DNA of 64,000 nt. Source: Streptomyces griseocarneus (GTDB lineage: Bacteria > Actinomycetota > Actinomycetes > Streptomycetales > Streptomycetaceae). The position numbers were made by a program, and so were the translations under genes. The notes under the pieces were generated by a model. It ran no database searches. It saw only the letters and a list, made by a program, of their open reading frames with translations, and had not been told where the DNA came from. The stretch is taken from positions 1 to 64,000 of the forward strand of contig PENC01000031.1 of NCBI GenBank assembly GCA_003674045.1. Reading direction: 5' to 3'. Of this stretch, positions 8,807 through 16,952 are shown in pieces (position 1 is the stretch's first letter; the number at the start of each line of letters is the position of its first letter).

Positions 8807-8847
8807 CCTCGGGGCGGCGGTTGTCTTCCCCTCCCGCCGCCCCGAGG
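8807..8847 (+). terminator. Intrinsic hairpin after NRAMP-1
   Basis: A 14-bp perfect stem (CCTCGGGGCGGCGG with its complement) and 13-nt loop begin three bases after the NRAMP-1 stop. Confidence 0.75.
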
Positions 8848-8885
8848 GCCATCCGACGCAAACGCCGAAGGAAGAGGACGCACTC

Positions 8886-9011
8886 ATGAGCCTCCTCACC
8901 CGACCGCACCGGCCCGATCGTACGGCCGACCCTGCACGAAGGTACCGAGCGTCTCCACCTGCTGCCGCCGCACGGGCTCCGGACCGACGAGCGTCTGGAG
9001 CCGTGCAATGA
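8886..9011 (+). CDS. Possible 41-residue ORF
   Basis: ATG preceded by GGAAGAGGA opens a 41-codon Arg/Pro/Ala-rich frame (begins MSLLTRPHRPDRTADPARR). Another frame over the same bases reads RPTLHEGTERLHLLPPHGL and looks more protein-like, so this may be a frameshifted remnant. No family recognised. Confidence 0.25.
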   Translation: MSLLTRPHRPDRTADPARRYRASPPAAAARAPDRRASGAVQ

Positions 9012-9061
9012 CAGCCGGCTGACCAAGCACCTTCAACCGAAGCGCTCAGGACGTGTCCCCC

Positions 9062-9454
9062 ATGAAATTCCTGCCTCGCCCACGCTCCCGACGTCCCAAG
9101 CCCGTACACCCGGCGCCGACCCACTGCACGCTCCAGGCCATATGCGACCCTCGCGTAGAAGGCAAAGTACGGACTCTGTGCGTCATCGCCTTCGCGGACA
9201 CCGAGGCACGCCTGAACAGCCTGCACACCTTCGAGCCGGACAACAGCGTCACGGTACTCGTGCAGTTGACAGTCGACTCGGACGGTCCAGCAGCCGTTGC
9301 CTTGGAACGGCTGGTCGTCCAGCTGGCACGTGAACCCCTCGTGCGGGATCTGCGCTGGCACCTGCACACCCGGCACACCGATGCGCCCGGCCCTGTGACC
9401 AGCCCACTCGGCACGAGTGAAGAACGCACGGATCCCAGCAACGCGCCCTCATGA
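9062..9454 (+). CDS. Stand-alone MgtC C-terminal (ACT-like) domain protein
   Basis: About 130 residues with no membrane segment. Residues about 20-100 (LQAICDPRVEGKVRTL to PLVRDLRWHLH) resemble the soluble C-terminal ACT-like domain of MgtC/SapB proteins and align with the N-terminal half of the winged-helix regulator at 15751. Shared points are CD at the start, a conserved VR, and the closing (R/H)DL(R/H)WHL. MgtC proteins modulate growth and ATP synthase in low Mg2+ in enteric bacteria; the free domain's role is unknown. An alternative GTG start lies at 9053. It follows NRAMP-1, suggesting a role in Mg2+ control. Confidence 0.6.
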   Translation: MKFLPRPRSRRPKPVHPAPTHCTLQAICDPRVEGKVRTLCVIAFADTEARLNSLHTFEPDNSVTVLVQLTVDSDGPAAVALERLVVQLAREPLVRDLRWHLHTRHTDAPGPVTSPLGTSEERTDPSNAPS

Positions 9455-9563
9455 GCCGGGACGTCACTAAAGGGTGTCTGCGACGCGGCTGAATCACAGC
9501 GCGAACAGACGCGTGCGCCACCTGCTCGGCGAGCCCCTCCCGGCAGCACGACCACCCGGCCCC

Positions 9564-9588
9564 CGCCGGCCGTCGAAACCGGCCGGCG
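9564..9588 (+). terminator. Hairpin between MgtC-like and VOC genes
   Basis: CGCCGGCC and GGCCGGCG form an 8-bp stem around a 9-nt loop, without a U-tract. Confidence 0.4.
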
Positions 9589-9656
9589 CCGGATCCCGTA
9601 CGACGCCCCGATCCTGCGCACACCACACCGCATCATCCGGACGAGACGAGAGCGCC

Positions 9657-10052
9657 ATGACCGTCGATGCCATCAGCAACTTCACTCTCAGCGGCGTGCA
9701 CCACGTGCAGCTCGCCATACCGCCGGGCGGCGAGGGCCTGAGCCGGGTGTTCTGGGCCGATCTCCTGGGCATGACCGAACTGGAGAAGCCCCTGGAACCG
9801 GGGAGCTTGGACGGATGCTGGTTCCGCGGCGACGGCCTCGAGATCCACCTTGTCGTGGAGACCGATTTCCACCCCTTCCGCAGGGCGCACCCCGCCATCC
9901 TGGTACACCGCCTGGCCGACCTGGCCCGACACTTGGAGGATCACGGGCACCCGGTCACCTGGGAGGACGGCCAGCCCGGCTTCGACCGCCTCTGCACCCT
10001 CGACAAAGTCGGCAACCGCCTGGAATTCCTCGAACCCCGCTCTCTCTCCTGA
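9657..10052 (+). CDS. VOC-fold protein 1 (glyoxalase/bleomycin-resistance family)
   Basis: 131 residues with the VOC pattern: GVHHVQLAIPPGGE at the start, GCWFRGDGLEIHLVVE in the middle and DKVGNRLEFLEP at the end. These supply the usual H, H and E metal-ligand positions of vicinal oxygen chelate enzymes. ATG 9657 is chosen because homology begins just after it; the frame is open further upstream. A paralogue lies at 16949 and a likely remnant near 32128, each beside an M-box module. Reaction unknown. Confidence 0.8.
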   Translation: MTVDAISNFTLSGVHHVQLAIPPGGEGLSRVFWADLLGMTELEKPLEPGSLDGCWFRGDGLEIHLVVETDFHPFRRAHPAILVHRLADLARHLEDHGHPVTWEDGQPGFDRLCTLDKVGNRLEFLEPRSLS

Positions 10053-10230
10053 CCAGAGCCGTCACGCCTGCCTGGCCGCGCTTGCGCTCGGCCTGTTGCC
10101 GGTCTTCGGCTCAAGCGGCCACGGCCGGCGATCAGCCGGGAGTCCGGGCCACCCTCGCAGCAGCAGCCGTGCCGGCTGAAGAACCTCGTCATCCCCCGCT
10201 GCCGAAGCCGTCCTGCCGCTCCGGGGGACG

Positions 10231-11709
10231 TCAGGAGGGGTGCCGCAGGCCGCGGAGGATTTTGGCTTCGGTGCTGAGGTAGCCGTGGGCGTAGTCGAAG
10301 CGGTCGGTGTCGGCGAAGGTCAGGTAGAGCCATTTGAAGTTCTCGGCGAAGACATATGCGGGGCAGTAGTCGCCTTTGGCCATGGGGCGTTGGGTGACAT
10401 CGGTGACGACGGTGTATCCGCCGGGGACGCGGTGGTGGGTGGTGAGGTCCTGGAAGTGGCGCCAGGCCGTGGTCCGGTAGAAGGGGTCGCCAGTGTGCCA
10501 GTACAGTTCGAAGGCGCAATTGGCGTACTCCGGTCGCAGCGCGTTGCCGGGGCCGGTCACGGTGATGCGGGAGTAGTCGATCTCTTCGGGGATGACGGTG
10601 TACTTCTCCCGCACTGCGGTCCAGGAGCGGTAGTAGTCCGCAGCCAGGGCGTTGTCCCCGCCGACGGACAGTACGTCGACGGCGAGCGAGGACTGGAGCC
10701 GGTTGAGGAGCTCACCGGTTCGGAAGTCCACGTGCTTGAACCACAGCCGTCCGTCCACCCGCTCGACCAAGTGCTGCTTGAACGAGGCGTCGAACATCCG
10801 GAACCAGCCCAGGCAGTCCTCGTCACCGAACATCGCCCAGCCGCCCCAGAGATACTCGTGGAACGAGTCCACCGGAGGATCGACGCCCGCGCATTCCCGG
10901 TCGGCCCAGGCGCCGGTCTCCACGTTCAAACTGGTACCCAGCAGGTGGAGCGACGAGCGGCGCCGTACCACCTCTGTGAGGGCGCGCTTGGAGGCCCGTA
11001 CGTAGCGGGTGTCGCCGGTGAGGTCGGACAGGACACCGAACTCGAGGATGCTGGTGCCGATCTCCGCCAGAGGTACCACCGTTCCGGAGACGGCGCCGGT
11101 GCGCAGGTTGACGTGGCGGTAGGGCATGCCGGTGGGGGACTTGGTGAAGGCGGGCAGCAGCCGGTCCGCCAGATCCGTGCACAGGGTCAGCAGGTCCCGT
11201 TCCCCGGTGGCGAGGTAGCCGGCGACCAGGCCGCCGACGAGGCGGATGACGGCTTCGAAAACCTGGAAGCCGGCGTCGATGTCGAAGTCCAGATTCGTTC
11301 TGATCCACTTGGTGCAGTGTGCGACTTCGTCGTCCAGGCCCATGACGTAGTGAGTGTCGAGGGCCTCGATGATGGACAAGCCCACCGGGTGTCCGTCGGC
11401 GAAGAACTCCCGGTGACCACCCGTGACCGGTAGCAGCTCGTCATGCCCCCACGCGTGTCGTTTGTAGCCCTGCCAGGCGTGCAGGAACTCCTCCCGGATC
11501 CGATCCGCCTTCTCCCGCTCCGACGGTTCCCCGGCCCGGTCCGGGGACACCGGCCCGGGCGAAGGGAGCGAGGCGGGCGCGCCGCCTGTTACCGCCATGG
11601 CCGGCGTGCGGCTGCCGGAGACGTTCCCCAGGGTGAGCAGACTCGCGGCGCCGAGGGCGCGGATGGCACCGCGGCGGCTCGGACACACAGGCGTGGGGTG
11701 GTTCATCAT
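10231..11709 (-). CDS. Secreted glycoside hydrolase family 47 (alpha-mannosidase-like)
   Basis: About 492 residues with a Tat-type signal (SRRGAIRALGAASLLTLG). The body follows the GH47 (alpha/alpha)7-barrel pattern: GLSIIEALDTHYVMGLDDE, AEIGTSILEFGVLSDLTGD, and the C-terminal FAENFKWLYLTFAD, which corresponds to the family AE-LKYLYLLF motif. GH47 enzymes are Ca2+-dependent inverting alpha-1,2-mannosidases. The start at 11709 has GGAAGG five bases upstream. It is divergent from the exchanger gene and convergent with VOC-1. GH47 is mostly eukaryotic but known in some actinomycetes. Confidence 0.85.
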   Translation of the reverse strand: MMNHPTPVCPSRRGAIRALGAASLLTLGNVSGSRTPAMAVTGGAPASLPSPGPVSPDRAGEPSEREKADRIREEFLHAWQGYKRHAWGHDELLPVTGGHREFFADGHPVGLSIIEALDTHYVMGLDDEVAHCTKWIRTNLDFDIDAGFQVFEAVIRLVGGLVAGYLATGERDLLTLCTDLADRLLPAFTKSPTGMPYRHVNLRTGAVSGTVVPLAEIGTSILEFGVLSDLTGDTRYVRASKRALTEVVRRRSSLHLLGTSLNVETGAWADRECAGVDPPVDSFHEYLWGGWAMFGDEDCLGWFRMFDASFKQHLVERVDGRLWFKHVDFRTGELLNRLQSSLAVDVLSVGGDNALAADYYRSWTAVREKYTVIPEEIDYSRITVTGPGNALRPEYANCAFELYWHTGDPFYRTTAWRHFQDLTTHHRVPGGYTVVTDVTQRPMAKGDYCPAYVFAENFKWLYLTFADTDRFDYAHGYLSTEAKILRGLRHPS

Positions 11710-11917
11710 GCAGTCCTTCCGAAGCGGAAGATGTGGTCGAGGCGCGTCACATTGTGGGCCCGCCCGGTGGTGGGTGGTACGGGCCACGCCGGAGGTGACC
11801 GTCGCCGCCTGTGCCTGGGGGAGGGGGGAGAGGCCGTCGTACGTACGGGCCCGGCGGCCGGGCTGTGCTGTGGGCCGGGGCTACCGCAAGCACGGGCGGA
11901 CGGAGCACAGTGAGTGT

Positions 11918-13024
11918 GTGCCCACACCGTCTCCAATGCGCCAACTCACCGAAGTTCGCCTCTTGGACCGCTTGCTGTGGGCAGGAGCCCTGGTGTGCGG
12001 GCCGTTGGCGGGCTGGGCCCACTTCCGTCAGATGTCGGCGCCTGTGCAGTTCGTCAGCGCGTTGACGGCTGTCGCCTTCGCCGCTGCCACGATGGGGCGT
12101 GCGGTGGACCAGATCGCAGGACGCCTCAGCCCCGGCGCGGTCGGCACCCTGGAGGCGCTGACCGGGAACCTTCCCGAGCTCATCATCGGCACGTTCGCGT
12201 TGCGGCAAGGTCTGGTGCCCGTCGTCCAGGCCACCATCGCCGGCTCGGTTCTCAACCTCCTGCTCTTCTCCAACGGGCTGGCCTTTCTGACCGGCGGCCT
12301 GCGACACGGCTCCCTGCTCCTCGACAGCGAACGCGCCCAGAACACCTGCGTCATGCTCGTGCTGATGGTGACCACTCTCGTCGCCCCCGCCGTGGCAGTG
12401 AACCTGCACACCCCCGCAGCCTCGCACACCCATGCGATCTCCTATGTCTGTGCGGCTGTACTGCTGTGCGTCTTCGTCGTCTCCTTGCCCTCCCGTATCA
12501 GGGGGGACGCCGACGACGGCGACGGCTCGCCACGGCAGGCGGTGACCGGCGACGCCTCCGAGCGGTGGCCGCTCGGTGTGGCAACGGGGCTGCTCGCCTT
12601 GTCGGGGCTGCTCCTGGCTTTCGAAGCCGACTGGCTGACCTCCGCGCTGGGCCCGGCCATCGACGCACTGCACATCAACGCCGGTTTCACCGGGCTGTTC
12701 ATCATCGCCACGGTCGGCAACCTGTCCCAGATCGGGCCCTCGGTGCAGTTCGCCTGGCGGCGTGACGCCGACACGGCCTCGGCGATCAACCTGGAAGGCG
12801 CCCTTCAGGTCGCCCTCATGCTCGGCCCGCTGTTCGTGCTGATCGCCCCGCTGACAGGCGCCGCCGGCTTCACCCTGCTTTTCCCGCCCCTGCAGATCGT
12901 GGCCCTGATCACCGCGGCCCTCCTGGTCGTCTTCGTCATCCTCGACGGCGAGGTCAACCATCTCGAAGGACTCATGCTCACCGGCTTGTACGCGGTACTG
13001 GGATCGCTGTTCTGGTGGAGCTGA
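11918..13024 (+). CDS. Cation/proton exchanger (CaCA/CAX family)
   Basis: A polytopic membrane protein of about 360-370 residues with two related halves. The first has the alpha-repeat motif GTLEALTGNLPELIIGTF and IAGSVLNLLLF; the second has IIATVGNLSQIGPSVQFA. These match Ca2+/H+ antiporters of the CaCA superfamily. Starts at GTG 11918 or ATG 11936 are possible; GGAG lies 12 nt before the former. The second alpha-repeat has Q where exchangers usually have an acidic residue (GNLSQ rather than GN-xE), so ion selectivity may differ. It lies inside the Mg2+ island, but no M-box precedes it. Confidence 0.78.
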   Translation: MPTPSPMRQLTEVRLLDRLLWAGALVCGPLAGWAHFRQMSAPVQFVSALTAVAFAAATMGRAVDQIAGRLSPGAVGTLEALTGNLPELIIGTFALRQGLVPVVQATIAGSVLNLLLFSNGLAFLTGGLRHGSLLLDSERAQNTCVMLVLMVTTLVAPAVAVNLHTPAASHTHAISYVCAAVLLCVFVVSLPSRIRGDADDGDGSPRQAVTGDASERWPLGVATGLLALSGLLLAFEADWLTSALGPAIDALHINAGFTGLFIIATVGNLSQIGPSVQFAWRRDADTASAINLEGALQVALMLGPLFVLIAPLTGAAGFTLLFPPLQIVALITAALLVVFVILDGEVNHLEGLMLTGLYAVLGSLFWWS

Positions 13025-13094
13025 GGCAACTGCGCAGGCCACGCCTGCGGCGCGCACCGTGTACCGGAGGCCGGGAGGGGCTCGTGCTCCGGTT

Positions 13095-14318
13095 TCACGC
13101 CGAGGGGTCCGCGGGGCCCTTGCCGTGCGGTAGCGCACGGCGCCGGGCGGCGAGGGCGATGACGGGCCCGGCCGCGAGGAGAAGGGCGAGGGCGGCGTAG
13201 CCGTAGGTGAGGGTGGTCCAGGTGGCGACGGCAGCGACGAGCAACGGACCCCCTGCGTCGCCGAGTTCTCGGCCGATCTCGGCGGCCCCCATGGTCTGGC
13301 CGAGGCGTTCCTGCGGAGTGCGGGCGGTCAGAGCGGCGAAGCCCAGCGGGGTGATCAGGCCGGTGCCGGTACCGGTGAGCACAGCGGCGAGCAGTATGCC
13401 CGCCAGTCCCGGCAGCATCGCGCAGGCCAGGCCTGCGGCGGTGATCAGCAGGCCGGTACCGAGGCCGACGGGTGCGGTGATACGCCCGGCGTCCAGGGCC
13501 TGTCCGGCCCGGGGCTGGACGAGGGCGGCACAAGCGGCCAGGAGCGAGACGGCGGCTCCCGTGGTCACGGTGCCGAGGTGGGCAGCGGCACCGGAGACGG
13601 GCAGGAAGCCGACGCCGACCGACAGAGCGGCGGTCGCACCTGCCAGGGCGGCGGTGGGGGTGAGGAAGGCAGGGTCGGACAGGCGGCGGGCCAGGTCGAG
13701 AGCGGTCTGCCGGGTGCGGGGCAACGGCGGCACGTGGGGTACGGCCAGCGTCGCCCAGAGTGTGACGGCCGTGGCGAGTGCCGCCATGACCACGAAGAGC
13801 AGCCGCAGGCCGCCGGCCCACACCAGCACACCGCCGAGCAACGGGCCGAGGGTGTAACCGATGGATTTGCAGAAGCCGTAACTTCCGAACGCCCGGCCGT
13901 GCTTGGCCGCCTGGCTGAGCCGAGCGACCAGCGCCGAGGCCGCCGGCGAGAAGGCGGAGGCCGCGGCCCCCTGCCCCAGACGCGCCGCCCACAGCCAGGC
14001 CGGGCTGTCCGCCACCCCGTACGCCGCGGACGCCACGGCGAAGGCGACCAGCCCGCCGAGGAGGACAGGCCGGGCGCCGACGCGGTCCGCGAGCGTGCCG
14101 AAGAGCGGCTTGAGCAGCAGCTCGGCCCCGTCGTACAGGGCCAGCAGCCCGCCCAGCACCATCAGCGAGGTGACGGTGTCCTGGGAGAGGCCGCCGAGGC
14201 TGGCGGCGATGCCGTGGGCACCGAATGCCGTGGTGAACCCGGCCGCATACAGCGGCCACATCTTCGGCGTCGGCGTTTCGGACGCCGCGCCGTCGGGCTG
14301 GGCTGTGCGCGCGGTCAT
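13095..14318 (-). CDS. MFS transporter
   Basis: About 407 residues with 12 predicted membrane segments. The loop between TM2 and TM3 has GTLADRVGARPVLLGG, the MFS signature, with its counterpart around PRAGQALDAGRITAPVG. The start MTARTAQPDG has AGGGTGG upstream. The substrate is not evident. It converges with the exchanger gene. Confidence 0.82.
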   Translation of the reverse strand: MTARTAQPDGAASETPTPKMWPLYAAGFTTAFGAHGIAASLGGLSQDTVTSLMVLGGLLALYDGAELLLKPLFGTLADRVGARPVLLGGLVAFAVASAAYGVADSPAWLWAARLGQGAAASAFSPAASALVARLSQAAKHGRAFGSYGFCKSIGYTLGPLLGGVLVWAGGLRLLFVVMAALATAVTLWATLAVPHVPPLPRTRQTALDLARRLSDPAFLTPTAALAGATAALSVGVGFLPVSGAAAHLGTVTTGAAVSLLAACAALVQPRAGQALDAGRITAPVGLGTGLLITAAGLACAMLPGLAGILLAAVLTGTGTGLITPLGFAALTARTPQERLGQTMGAAEIGRELGDAGGPLLVAAVATWTTLTYGYAALALLLAAGPVIALAARRRALPHGKGPADPSA

Positions 14319-14551
14319 GCGGGGACCACCCTGTGTGCCGGAGCCTGAGGTGCGCAGACGCGGGGGAGAGTCTATCGCTGCACTCTTCGAACCAGCGGGC
14401 ACATTCGGCGAGTTGCTGCTCCGGCGGCGCGAATGAGCCGGAACTGCTTCCTGTGGGCGCGGATGTGCGGTCGGGGCGGATGCGGCTGATACGGGGGCCA
14501 GTCGCAGTGGGCCCCCCGTCGAGTGGTGATGGCGTCAAGATCGGCTCAGCT
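14319..14551. other. Intergenic, no gene recognised
   Basis: Spacer between the divergent MFS gene and regulatory module 2; nothing beyond ordinary promoter space is seen. Confidence 0.4.
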
Positions 14552-14571
14552 ACTTGCGTTGATACGCAAGT
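14552..14571 (+). promoter_or_regulatory. Palindromic operator 2, 5' of M-box 2
   Basis: Perfect ACTTGCG-N6-CGCAAGT flanked by T and A, about 30 nt upstream of the M-box. Confidence 0.75.
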
Positions 14572-14599
14572 AGGGGCACACTTGTGGATGTATGAAGAA

Positions 14600-14767
14600 G
14601 GCACCTCGTTCGGTGAGGCGTCTGTACGGACACAGGCCACTGACCCCACGACGTCGAGAGACGCCCAGGGTCAGGACAGGTCTCCCCGGCGTAAGGGGTG
14701 ACTCCAAGTGGCTTCCCTCTCGGAGGGATTACGCCGTGCAGTGCCAAAGCTCTGACGAGTTGGGGTG
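14600..14767 (+). ncRNA. M-box 2 (ykoK-type Mg2+ riboswitch)
   Basis: This segment is nearly identical to M-box 1 through the conserved core (CACCTCGTTCGGTGAGG, GGACACAGGCCACTG, GACGTCGAGAGACGCC, AAGTGGCT, GTGCCAAAGCTCTGACGAG). The peripheral helix is shorter (CCCTCTCGGAGGG). A CCGGCC-GTTC-GGGCCGG hairpin follows. No transporter lies downstream; the transcript instead leads into a leader ORF, an NRAMP-like start remnant and then small-protein and regulator genes. Confidence 0.88.
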
Positions 14768-14849
14768 AGCCGGCCGTTCGGGCCGGTCCGCTCCTTGCCG
14801 TGTCCGTTACGGCGCCCGCGTGCGCTCCGGCCGGGAGGAGGCGAGAGAC

Positions 14850-14927
14850 GTGGATTGCGGTCCCAGCAGTCCGGGCCACAGTAGCCCCCACCTCCGCCTG
14901 TCCTCGTTCTGTTCCGGCACGCGGTAA
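14850..14927 (+). CDS. Conserved 25-codon leader ORF after M-box 2
   Basis: A GTG preceded by GGGAGGAGGCGAG opens 25 codons with SSPG at 6-9, SSP at 11-13, R at 16 and SGTR at the end. Length, position relative to the M-box and key residues match the ORFs at 6927 and 32404. Confidence 0.6.
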   Translation: MDCGPSSPGHSSPHLRLSSFCSGTR

Positions 14928-15068
14928 TCACCTCTCTGCACACACGCATCACCACCCTGGCATCCGTACGGCCCTCTGCCGTGCCGGGGCGTTGTTCTGC
15001 GCGCTCGCAGTGCGGGTGAATCGCCACCTCATGCCCGAAATCCCCCATGGGGTGACGAGAGGCCCGTG

Positions 15069-15139
15069 ATGGCAGAAACAACGACCACCTTGTCGACCGG
15101 AACCCGACCACCGACTGTCCAAGGAGAAGGGAGCGCACC
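15069..15139 (+). pseudogene. NRAMP 5' remnant (start region only)
   Basis: After a GAGAGGCCC stretch like that before NRAMP-1, an ATG encodes MAETTTTLSTGTRPP, close to the MAETIT start of NRAMP-1. Homology then ends and the frame runs into the next gene. This suggests deletion of a transporter from module 2, leaving its leader. Confidence 0.4.
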
Positions 15140-15463
15140 GTGCGCCTTCTCGCACCTCTCGCCGGGCTCCCCGCACTTGCCCGTCGGTGTTCGCACACCG
15201 CCGGCTGCAACCGCTGCCCGGAATACGTCTGCCCGCACGTGAGTCTGGCGCTGGGTGACGGCCCGGAGCGGACCTACCGGCTGGACGACCCCAGTAGCTG
15301 CTCCCGGCCCTATGCCGCACACGCCGCGTACGACCCGCGGGTGCACCTCGCCTACATCCTCGCCCAGCAGGGTCACGACGCCCACTGGCTCTCCCGTTTC
15401 ACCGGCCTGCCGCTGGCCGCCGCACGCCGCATCGCCGCAACCGCCGCGCTGTCCCGCACCTGA
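15140..15463 (+). CDS. Small protein family A, copy 1
   Basis: 107 residues from a GTG with GGAGAAGGGAG upstream. The C-terminal half (AYDPRVHLAYILAQQGHDAH then WLSRFTGLPLAAARRI) is closely matched by the protein at 17521. Cys pairs near the N-terminus (SHTAGCNRCPEYVCPH) could bind metal but are absent from the paralogue. The C-terminal segment resembles a small helical, HTH-like fold; no family recognised. It is the first full-length gene after M-box 2. Confidence 0.6.
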   Translation: MRLLAPLAGLPALARRCSHTAGCNRCPEYVCPHVSLALGDGPERTYRLDDPSSCSRPYAAHAAYDPRVHLAYILAQQGHDAHWLSRFTGLPLAAARRIAATAALSRT

Positions 15464-15548
15464 CGGCCCTCCCTGCCCCATCCTTCCGCCAGCCCTCGGC
15501 CGCGCCCTGCCTTCCCCCGGGAGCGCCGCCTTACGGAGGTGACGCCAT

Positions 15549-15710
15549 ATGTTCACCCTTGCCATCATTCGCACGCGCGTTCACGTACGTCGCGAGCGCT
15601 ACGTGGCCACTCGCCCCAACGGCACGGTCCGTCCGCACACCCACTGGCGCGTGGTCGGCGGCCCTTATGGGCGGCGGCACCTCGAAGCGATCTGGCGCCT
15701 GCCCCACTGA
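15549..15710 (+). CDS. Small basic protein, 53 residues
   Basis: ATG is preceded by GGAGGTGACGCCAT, an excellent ribosome site. The product is rich in Arg and His (MFTLAIIRTRVHVRRERYVA to WRLPH) with no membrane segment. Function unknown. It lies between small protein A and the winged-helix regulator on the same strand. A short ORF with an almost identical ribosome site follows the paralogous protein at 17913. Confidence 0.5.
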   Translation: MFTLAIIRTRVHVRRERYVATRPNGTVRPHTHWRVVGGPYGRRHLEAIWRLPH

Positions 15711-15750
15711 CCAAAACCAGCTCTCCTGGAAACAGAGAGGAGACTCCGGG

Positions 15751-16431
15751 ATGTTCTTTCCGGCCGGTCTGCTGCGGGAAACCGTCGAACGTCTGATCGC
15801 CGATGCCCCGTACGCGGCTGTCAACGCTCCCCTGCGCGGCGTCGCGCACGTCATGTGCGACGCGGTGGACGAACCTCGTGTGCGGGCCCGGCTCACCCAG
15901 GCCCTGACCGGTCCCGACGTGCTCCTGACGGAGATGTCCAGCCGGAGCGAAACGCCCGGCTCCGCACTCCTGGAAGCCGCCTTCGACACCCAGGGCCCCA
16001 TCACCCCCGCCCTGTCGCAACTGCTCTCCCTCGTCTGGCTGGAGCCCGCGGTCAGCGACCTGCACTGGCACCTGGACCACCGGCCGCCGACGGTCCCCGA
16101 CGACGCGGAGCCGCCGCACGCACCGGTGCACCGTACGGGCGGCCTCGTCCTCGACCTCGAGCACCGCACGATCACGGTGGACGGCCGACCGGTCAGGCTG
16201 ACCTGCATGGAGTTCGAACTCCTCGCCCACCTGGTCACACACCCCCGGCGTTTCCACAACCACGAGCAGTTGACGGAGCTGGTCTGGCAGCGCTCCGCCG
16301 CCGACGAGAAACGCACGATCGACACCCACATCGCCCGCTTGCGGCGCAAGCTCGGCGCCCGTTACGGGGCCGTCATCACCAGCGCGGGGAAGGCCGGCTA
16401 CGCGTTCGAACCGTCGAAGGCGGCCTCGTGA
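15751..16431 (+). CDS. Regulator fusing an MgtC-type ACT domain to an OmpR-type winged helix
   Basis: 226 residues; AGAGAGGAG precedes the ATG at 15751. Residues about 25-105 (VAHVMCDAVDEPRVRARL to AVSDLHWHLDH) align with the stand-alone MgtC C-terminal-like protein at 9062. Residues about 128-222 form an OmpR/PhoB-type effector domain: LTCMEFELLAHLVTHPRRF, RTIDTHIARLRRKLG and ITSAGKAGYAFEP. There is no receiver domain or phospho-acceptor region, so the ACT-like domain probably supplies the sensing role. Candidate target: the 20-bp palindromes. The domain pairing is clear; the function is inference. Confidence 0.72.
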   Translation: MFFPAGLLRETVERLIADAPYAAVNAPLRGVAHVMCDAVDEPRVRARLTQALTGPDVLLTEMSSRSETPGSALLEAAFDTQGPITPALSQLLSLVWLEPAVSDLHWHLDHRPPTVPDDAEPPHAPVHRTGGLVLDLEHRTITVDGRPVRLTCMEFELLAHLVTHPRRFHNHEQLTELVWQRSAADEKRTIDTHIARLRRKLGARYGAVITSAGKAGYAFEPSKAAS

Positions 16432-16589
16432 AGTCCATGAGCATGCTTTCGCAGTCCTCACGCAGAACGGTCGGAGGATCGGCCCCTGGCCCCGACTTCG
16501 TCCACGCAGCCCGACGCATGCGAACCACACCGGCGCCTGCGCGGAGAGCAGCCGCCGCGGACATGCGGTGACACCGAGGAGGTTGCCGA

Positions 16590-16952
16590 ATGAACACCAC
16601 CACGGCCCCGGATCCCTTCGAGACCGTCCGGACGGTGATGGTGCTGAAAGCAGTGGCCGATCCCACCAGACTCCGGCTGTTGCGGGCACTGAACCAGGGC
16701 GAGTGGTCCGTGGGGCAACTCGCGGAACTGGTCGGTTCCCACTACGCCGCGGTCTCCCAGCACCTGGCTCGACTGCGGGCGGTGGGACTGGTCGCCTCCC
16801 GGCGTGACGGGACGCGGACGATCTACCGGACCGCCGCGGACGAGCACGTGCCCACCTTGTTGCAGGAAGCCGCGCTCGTAGGCCGCTGGACCGGGCCGCA
16901 CGGGACCGGAACGCCGGGCGACCCGACCCCACCTGAGGAGCACACGACGTGA
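16590..16952 (+). CDS. ArsR/SmtB-family transcriptional regulator
   Basis: 120 residues with the winged helix VADPTRLRLLRALN, ELVGSHYAAVSQHLARLR and the wing SRRDGTRTIYR. No CxC site is present in the recognition-helix region. The alpha-5 region keeps D-x-H (ADEHV) as in Ni/Co sensors such as NmtR but lacks the second His pair, so the inducer is uncertain. GAGGAGG lies seven bases before the ATG. Its stop overlaps the start of VOC-2 (GTGA), so the two are translationally coupled. It may bind the island's palindromes. Confidence 0.85.
   Translation: MNTTTAPDPFETVRTVMVLKAVADPTRLRLLRALNQGEWSVGQLAELVGSHYAAVSQHLARLRAVGLVASRRDGTRTIYRTAADEHVPTLLQEAALVGRWTGPHGTGTPGDPTPPEEHTT

Noticed and set aside
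7307..9376. Long minus-strand ORF antisense to NRAMP-1
   Set aside because: Asp/Glu/Gly/His-rich shadow typical of the strand opposite a high-GC membrane gene; NRAMP-1 motifs, ribosome site and terminator support the plus strand.
12805..14649. 614-codon minus-strand ORF across the exchanger and MFS genes
   Set aside because: Frame overlaps real genes on both strands and crosses M-box 2; no domain signal.
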